Of a stretch of DNA of 25,479 nt, positions 21,991 through 25,479 are shown in pieces (the stretch's first letter is position 1; the number at the start of each line of letters is the position of its first letter). Source of the DNA: JBQTIP01 sp052388025 (lineage in GTDB: Bacteria > Actinomycetota > UBA4738 > HRBIN12); NCBI GenBank assembly GCA_052388025.1, contig JBQTIP010000175.1, positions 1 to 25,479 on the forward strand, in the 5' to 3' direction. A program made the translations under genes and the position numbers. A model generated the notes under the pieces. It had not been told where the DNA came from and did no database searches. It worked only from the letters and a program-made list of their open reading frames with translations.

Positions 21991-22575
21991 TTGCGGCTGA
22001 GAGAGCTGGGGAAGCTCGGCCTGGGGTTTCTGGCGATCGGGACCGCTCTTATCGTCCTGGGCTTGGCCGCGCACGAGTTTCGGTCGAGGGGCACTGAGGG
22101 CGTCTCCGGCATCACCATCGCGAACTACAAGGCGGAGGCGAAGGCCGACGACCGCTCAGCACCCCCGTTCGAGATGCCGGCTCTGGAGGGGGACGGGACG
22201 ATCGCCCTCCGGGACTTCTCCGGGAAGGTGGTGGTGCTGAACTTCTGGGCCTCGTGGTGCGGCCCATGCCGTCTCGAGGCCCCTGATTTACAGCGCACCT
22301 GGGAGGAGTACCGGCGGCGAGACGTGCAGTTCCTCGGCATCAACTATCGGGACGACCCGGCGGCCGCGCGCGCGTACGTGGGAGAGTTCGGCATCACGTA
22401 TCCCAGCGTGTTCGATCCTTCGGGCAAGCTGGCGGCCGACTATCGGCTCCTGGGTCTGCCTACCACCTTCATCGTCGATCGTGAAGGGCGGATCTCCTAT
22501 CAGTTCGTCGGCTATCTGGACGGAGCTGTGCTCCGCGCCGCTCTGGACGACGTCCTCGGAGGCAGGAGCGGATAG
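21991..22575 (+). CDS. TlpA/ResA-like membrane-anchored thioredoxin
   Basis: 194 residues starting at TTG 21991. An in-frame stop 9 nt upstream excludes earlier starts, and AGGGGTGA lies 7 nt before the TTG. One N-terminal membrane anchor (LGLGFLAIGTALIVLGLAA, about 9-28) places the thioredoxin domain outside the cell. Active site C90-G-P-C93 is in LNFWASWCGPCRLEAPDLQ; the cis-Pro loop is LGLPTTFIVDREGRI. ResA and TlpA proteins reduce disulfides of apocytochromes or copper chaperones with electrons from CcdA, which is encoded 4 nt downstream. No cytochrome biogenesis gene (ccsA, ccsB) is visible, and a CopC-CopD protein follows, so a role in reducing a copper-handling partner is plausible but inferred. 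Confidence 0.93.
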   Translation: MRLRELGKLGLGFLAIGTALIVLGLAAHEFRSRGTEGVSGITIANYKAEAKADDRSAPPFEMPALEGDGTIALRDFSGKVVVLNFWASWCGPCRLEAPDLQRTWEEYRRRDVQFLGINYRDDPAAARAYVGEFGITYPSVFDPSGKLAADYRLLGLPTTFIVDREGRISYQFVGYLDGAVLRAALDDVLGGRSG

Positions 22576-22579
22576 CGCC

Positions 22580-23299
22580 TTGGGCCCCTTCGCGCTTGCC
22601 CTGGTTGCGGGAGTGATCTCCTTCACGTCCCCGTGCTGCCTGCCCCTGATGCCCGGCTACCTCTCCTACGTGAGCGGCGTCGCGGGGGGAGGGTCGGAAG
22701 CCGTCGCGGTGAGGGCCCGGGTGGTGGGAGCGGCGGCGCTCTTCGTCGCCGGTTTCGCCGTGGTCTTCACGCTGCTCGGGGCGAGCGCGTCCGTGCTGGG
22801 GTTCTTCCTCCTCCGGAACCGGCAGACGCTGATCAAGATCGCGGGGATCCTCGTGATCGTGATGGGCCTACTCACAATCGGGGTCATCAAGATCCCCTTC
22901 CTGTATCGAGAGTTCCGCATCGACCTGCGAAGGATCCGGCCGGGGCCGCTCGGCGCGGTCCCGCTCGGCATGGCCTTCGCCATCGGGTGGACCCCTTGCA
23001 TCGGGCCTGTTCTGGCGGGCATCCTCACGGCGGCTGCAGCCACGCAGAGCGTTGGGCGCGGTGCCGCCCTTCTGTTCGTTTACTCGCTGGGGCTGGGGAT
23101 ACCTTTCATCCTGCTGGCCCTCGGGTACACGCGAGAGGGAAGGGTGGTCGGGTGGCTCCGGCGGCATGGCCGAGCCATCGAATGGGTCGGCGGTATGGTC
23201 CTGATCACCATGGGCATCCTTATGCTCACCGGCCAGTGGCTTCGCCTCTTCACCCCGCTCATCCGCTGGTTCTCCCGGAACCAATGGCCACCGATCTGA
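22580..23299 (+). CDS. ccdA: CcdA-type thiol-disulfide electron transporter
   Basis: 239 residues from TTG 22580. The frame is open upstream inside resA, but the alignment to CcdA begins here. Six membrane segments are expected and can be traced from PFALALVAGVISFTSPCCLP onwards. The two redox cysteines of the DsbD/CcdA family lie in the first segment (SPCCLPLMPGYLSYVSG) and the fourth (GWTPCIGPVLAGIL). The protein passes reducing power from cytoplasmic thioredoxin across the membrane to extracytoplasmic thioredoxins such as the one encoded 4 nt upstream. The downstream CopC-CopD gene starts 7 nt after its stop codon, so the three form one operon. AGGAG lies 11 nt before the TTG. Confidence 0.92.
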   Translation: MGPFALALVAGVISFTSPCCLPLMPGYLSYVSGVAGGGSEAVAVRARVVGAAALFVAGFAVVFTLLGASASVLGFFLLRNRQTLIKIAGILVIVMGLLTIGVIKIPFLYREFRIDLRRIRPGPLGAVPLGMAFAIGWTPCIGPVLAGILTAAAATQSVGRGAALLFVYSLGLGIPFILLALGYTREGRVVGWLRRHGRAIEWVGGMVLITMGILMLTGQWLRLFTPLIRWFSRNQWPPI

Positions 23300-23306
23300 G
23301 GAACCC

Positions 23307-25388
23307 GTGGGGGCCCGCTTGAGACGTGCGCTCCTTGGCGCCGCGATCGTCTCGGTGTTCGTCCTGTACCCCACCCCGGCCGGAGCGCACGCCGTATTGG
23401 TTCAGTCGGAGCCGGAGCCCGGCGCGGAGCTGTCCACGACCCCCGGGGTGGTCGTGCTCCGTTTCACCGAACCGCTGAACGTTGACCTCTCCAGAGCCGA
23501 GGTCATCGGGCCCGACGGACGGCGGTTCGTCGGAGAGGCATCCGCGGACGAGCAGATCCGGGTCGTCCTCTCCACGAACGCCCCGGGGGTCTACAAGGTG
23601 GGCTGGACGACGGTCAGCACGCTGGACGGACACACCCTCAGCGGCGAGTTCAGGTTCGGGGTCGGCGTGGATCCAGGCCCGGGGGCGGAGGGGTCGACGT
23701 CGACCGGCCCCCGGGGCGCCGATCTGCTGATCGCGATCCTCAGGGCGCTCGAATACGTCGCTCTGCTGCTCGCGCTGGGGATGCTGCTGCTCGGACGGCT
23801 CGCCCGCCGAGAGCCGAAGCAAGAGTGGGTGCGACCGCGCCTTCGGCCGGTGCTCTTGGTGGCGCTCCTCAGCGGCTTCGGCGTCGTGTTGGGGGAGGCG
23901 CTCGCCGCGGCTCCCGGGCTGTCGGTCGGCGCGCTGGTGAGCTACGTGACGACCGGCCTCCCCGGTATTGCCAGGATCACTCGGCTCGTGGCTGAGGCCG
24001 CCGCGGTCTCCGCTTCGTTTCTCGGTCGCGGTCGGCTCCGGCTGACCTCGGTCCTGGTGGCGATCGCCGCCCTCGCGGCCGCCGGACATGCTGCCGCCGT
24101 GCGCCCCGAATGGCTCGGGATCGGTGTCGACGCCGCGCATCTCATCGCGGCGGGGCTCTGGGCGGGGGGGATCCTCGGGCTGGTCGCGCTTCGGCCGCCG
24201 GACGGATGGCGCGGGGCGGCCGGCCGCGATCTGCTCGAGCGCTTCACTCCGGTGGCGATCCCCGCCTTCTCGATCACGGTAGTGGCGGGGACGGTACGCG
24301 GGTTCCAAGAGGTCGGCCACTGGGGTGAGCTCCTGACGACCTCATACGGCCTCGTCCTTACCGTAAAGGTGCTCTTGGTCCTCACGATGATTCCGCTTTC
24401 GGCCCTCGCGTGGCGACGAGTGCTCGGCTCCCCTCGACTCGAGGCGGCCGTCGCCGTGTTCGTCATAGGAGCCGCAGCGCTACTTGCTGCCTACCCGCTG
24501 CCGCCGGGGCGGGTTTCCGAAGCGGAGGCGGCGAGAGAGTCCCCCCGATCGGCCTCGGGGCTGCCGGAGGCGGGAGACCTGACCCTCGGGGGGGATGCCG
24601 GACAGGTTCTCGTCGGGCTCACGCTGCGACCCGGAGAGCCCGGGCCGAACGAGGTCTTTGCCTACCTGCTTCCCCTCGATGGAGAGGAGGCCGCTGCGGG
24701 GCTCCGAGCCTCCCTCACCGTGGGGAGCACCACGGTTGTGATGAAAGATTGCGGCTCCACGTGTCGTAGAAGCACGGTCGATCTCGCAGGAGGCGAACGG
24801 ATCGAGGTCCGCGTCGAGGGGGCGATAGGCGGAACGGCTTCGTTCCGGCTCCCCAGCCTGCCGGCTCCGGACGGGAGCCAGCTGCTTCTGCTGATGATGA
24901 AACGCATGCACGAGCTCCTGACCTACCGTCTGAGCGAGACGCTTTCATCCGGCGTGGCGGTGGTCCGTTCCAGCTACGCGTTCCAGGCGCCCGACCGGTT
25001 CGAGAGCCACGTAACCCAGTCATCCGGCGACTCCCGGCAGGTGTGGATCGGCGGCACCCGATATCTCAAGCGTGGAGACGGTCGGTGGGAGATTGAGAAG
25101 GGCGGTCCGCAGACCAAGGTTCCGTTCTTCATATGGGATTCCTTCCAGCCGTTCCTCGACGCTCGGGTGCTTGGCTCGGATGTTGTGTCCGGGGTCCCAA
25201 CCCAGATCGTGGCGTTCTTCGGCGACCCCGGCCGGACCATCCCGGTGTGGTTCCGGCTGTGGATCGACGCGGACGGCCTCGTGAGGAGGGCCCGGATGCG
25301 CGCGCAGGGGCACTTCATGGAGCATCTCTACTTCGATTTCGACGCACCCTTCACGATCAAGCCGCCGATCGGTCCCGCGAGCGGCTGA
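23307..25388 (+). CDS. CopC-CopD fusion with LolA/LprG-like C-terminal domain
   Basis: 693 residues from GTG 23307 (GAGGAA about 5 nt upstream). Signal peptide 1-27 ends in PAGA, so the mature protein starts at His28 of HAVLVQSEP. Together with Asp107 and His109 (STLDGHTLSG) this gives the CopC copper(II) site. CopC domain about 28-120; CopD-like membrane domain about 137-398, with conserved GHAA (H261), DAAHLIAAGLWAGG (H278) and TVVAGTVRGF blocks. Residues 426-515 are a small extracytoplasmic beta domain with CGSTC (C482, C486). Residues about 523-680 look like a LolA/LprG-type fold: RHELLTYRLSETL-like start (MHELLTYRLSETLSSG), ApDRFESHV, RQVWIGGTRYLKRGDGRWE, and PVWFRLWIDADGLVRRARM. CopC-CopD fusions (YcnJ type) import or handle copper; the added C-terminal domain is unusual. 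Confidence 0.88.
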   Translation: MGARLRRALLGAAIVSVFVLYPTPAGAHAVLVQSEPEPGAELSTTPGVVVLRFTEPLNVDLSRAEVIGPDGRRFVGEASADEQIRVVLSTNAPGVYKVGWTTVSTLDGHTLSGEFRFGVGVDPGPGAEGSTSTGPRGADLLIAILRALEYVALLLALGMLLLGRLARREPKQEWVRPRLRPVLLVALLSGFGVVLGEALAAAPGLSVGALVSYVTTGLPGIARITRLVAEAAAVSASFLGRGRLRLTSVLVAIAALAAAGHAAAVRPEWLGIGVDAAHLIAAGLWAGGILGLVALRPPDGWRGAAGRDLLERFTPVAIPAFSITVVAGTVRGFQEVGHWGELLTTSYGLVLTVKVLLVLTMIPLSALAWRRVLGSPRLEAAVAVFVIGAAALLAAYPLPPGRVSEAEAARESPRSASGLPEAGDLTLGGDAGQVLVGLTLRPGEPGPNEVFAYLLPLDGEEAAAGLRASLTVGSTTVVMKDCGSTCRRSTVDLAGGERIEVRVEGAIGGTASFRLPSLPAPDGSQLLLLMMKRMHELLTYRLSETLSSGVAVVRSSYAFQAPDRFESHVTQSSGDSRQVWIGGTRYLKRGDGRWEIEKGGPQTKVPFFIWDSFQPFLDARVLGSDVVSGVPTQIVAFFGDPGRTIPVWFRLWIDADGLVRRARMRAQGHFMEHLYFDFDAPFTIKPPIGPASG

Positions 25389-25402
25389 GGACCGGCCGTT
25401 CA

Positions 25403-25479
25403 TCACCTCGAGAGAACGATCACCCCTGCGACACCCAGCACCCCCGCCAGCGGGTAGCCCGCCACCACATCGTCAAGAC
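25403..25479 (-). CDS. C-terminal fragment of a membrane protein (partial)
   Basis: Reading in from the right edge on the minus strand, a frame ends at TGA 25405-25403 after 24 codons. It reads LDDVVAGYPLAGVLGV followed by AGVIVLSR, i.e. a hydrophobic terminal helix closed by a basic residue, the usual end of a multi-pass membrane protein. It would converge on the CopC-CopD gene with a 14-bp gap. Too short to identify. Confidence 0.4.
   Translation of the reverse strand, partial: LDDVVAGYPLAGVLGVAGVIVLSR

Noticed and set aside
22481..22579. Earlier start of the CcdA protein
   Set aside because: It would lie inside the resA coding sequence, and the family begins at the first membrane segment just after TTG 22580.
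1..25479. CRISPR array, insertion sequence, phage or integrative-element genes
   Set aside because: No regularly spaced repeats, transposase or integrase motifs, or terminal inverted repeats were seen in the reading; the single tRNA has no adjacent integrase or duplicated 3' end.

Overview
The window is GC-rich bacterial chromosome, almost certainly from an actinobacterium (Actinomycetota). The best evidence is a gene for Pup, the prokaryotic ubiquitin-like protein. Supporting signs are an Rv2578c-type radical SAM protein, the COG1579 zinc-ribbon/RNase HI gene pair also seen in mycobacteria, an actinobacterial-style SOS box, and many TANNNT -10 elements placed 6-11 nt before start codons, as in leaderless transcription. 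I cannot assign a genus. No insertion sequence, phage gene, integron or CRISPR array is visible.

Layout. Positions 1-5531 (minus): an Lhr-type DNA helicase followed by a gamma-glutamyltransferase cut by the left edge. Positions 5593-7329 (plus): a bactofilin-like membrane protein, a stand-alone cyclic-nucleotide-binding protein, a double zinc-ribbon protein, and tRNA-Val(TAC), whose 5' end overlaps the zinc-ribbon stop codon. Positions 7431-8730: a SnoaL-like protein, a small hypothetical protein, and pup standing alone without proteasome or ligase genes. Positions 8743-10833 (minus): a DUF1326 - DUF2182 - DUF1326 cassette (two small Cys-rich proteins around a membrane protein). Positions 10989-13186 (plus): the radical SAM gene under an SOS-box promoter, then COG1579 and RNase HI. 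Positions 13125-14060 (minus): a lipoprotein, divergent from the RNase P RNA gene (14126-14503). Positions 14544-19685 (minus): 2-oxoacid dehydrogenase E1 alpha and beta, a three-PAS histidine kinase and lipoyl synthase. The E1 enzyme needs a lipoylated E2 partner and LipA makes lipoate, so the two ends of this cluster are linked metabolically, although no E2 or E3 gene is in view.

Positions 19969-25388 hold the most interesting module: a BlaI/CopY-family repressor, an M56 (BlaR1-like) metalloprotease without a visible beta-lactam sensor domain, a small DUF2933-like membrane protein, and divergently a TlpA/ResA thioredoxin, a CcdA thiol-electron transporter and a CopC-CopD protein with an extra LolA/LprG-like C-terminal domain. 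A near-perfect 24-bp palindrome lies between the divergent transcription units, with a -10-like TAGTAT in each arm. I read this as a proteolytically controlled copper and extracytoplasmic-thiol homeostasis locus. The regulatory links are inference. A fragment of one more membrane protein gene enters from the right edge on the minus strand.
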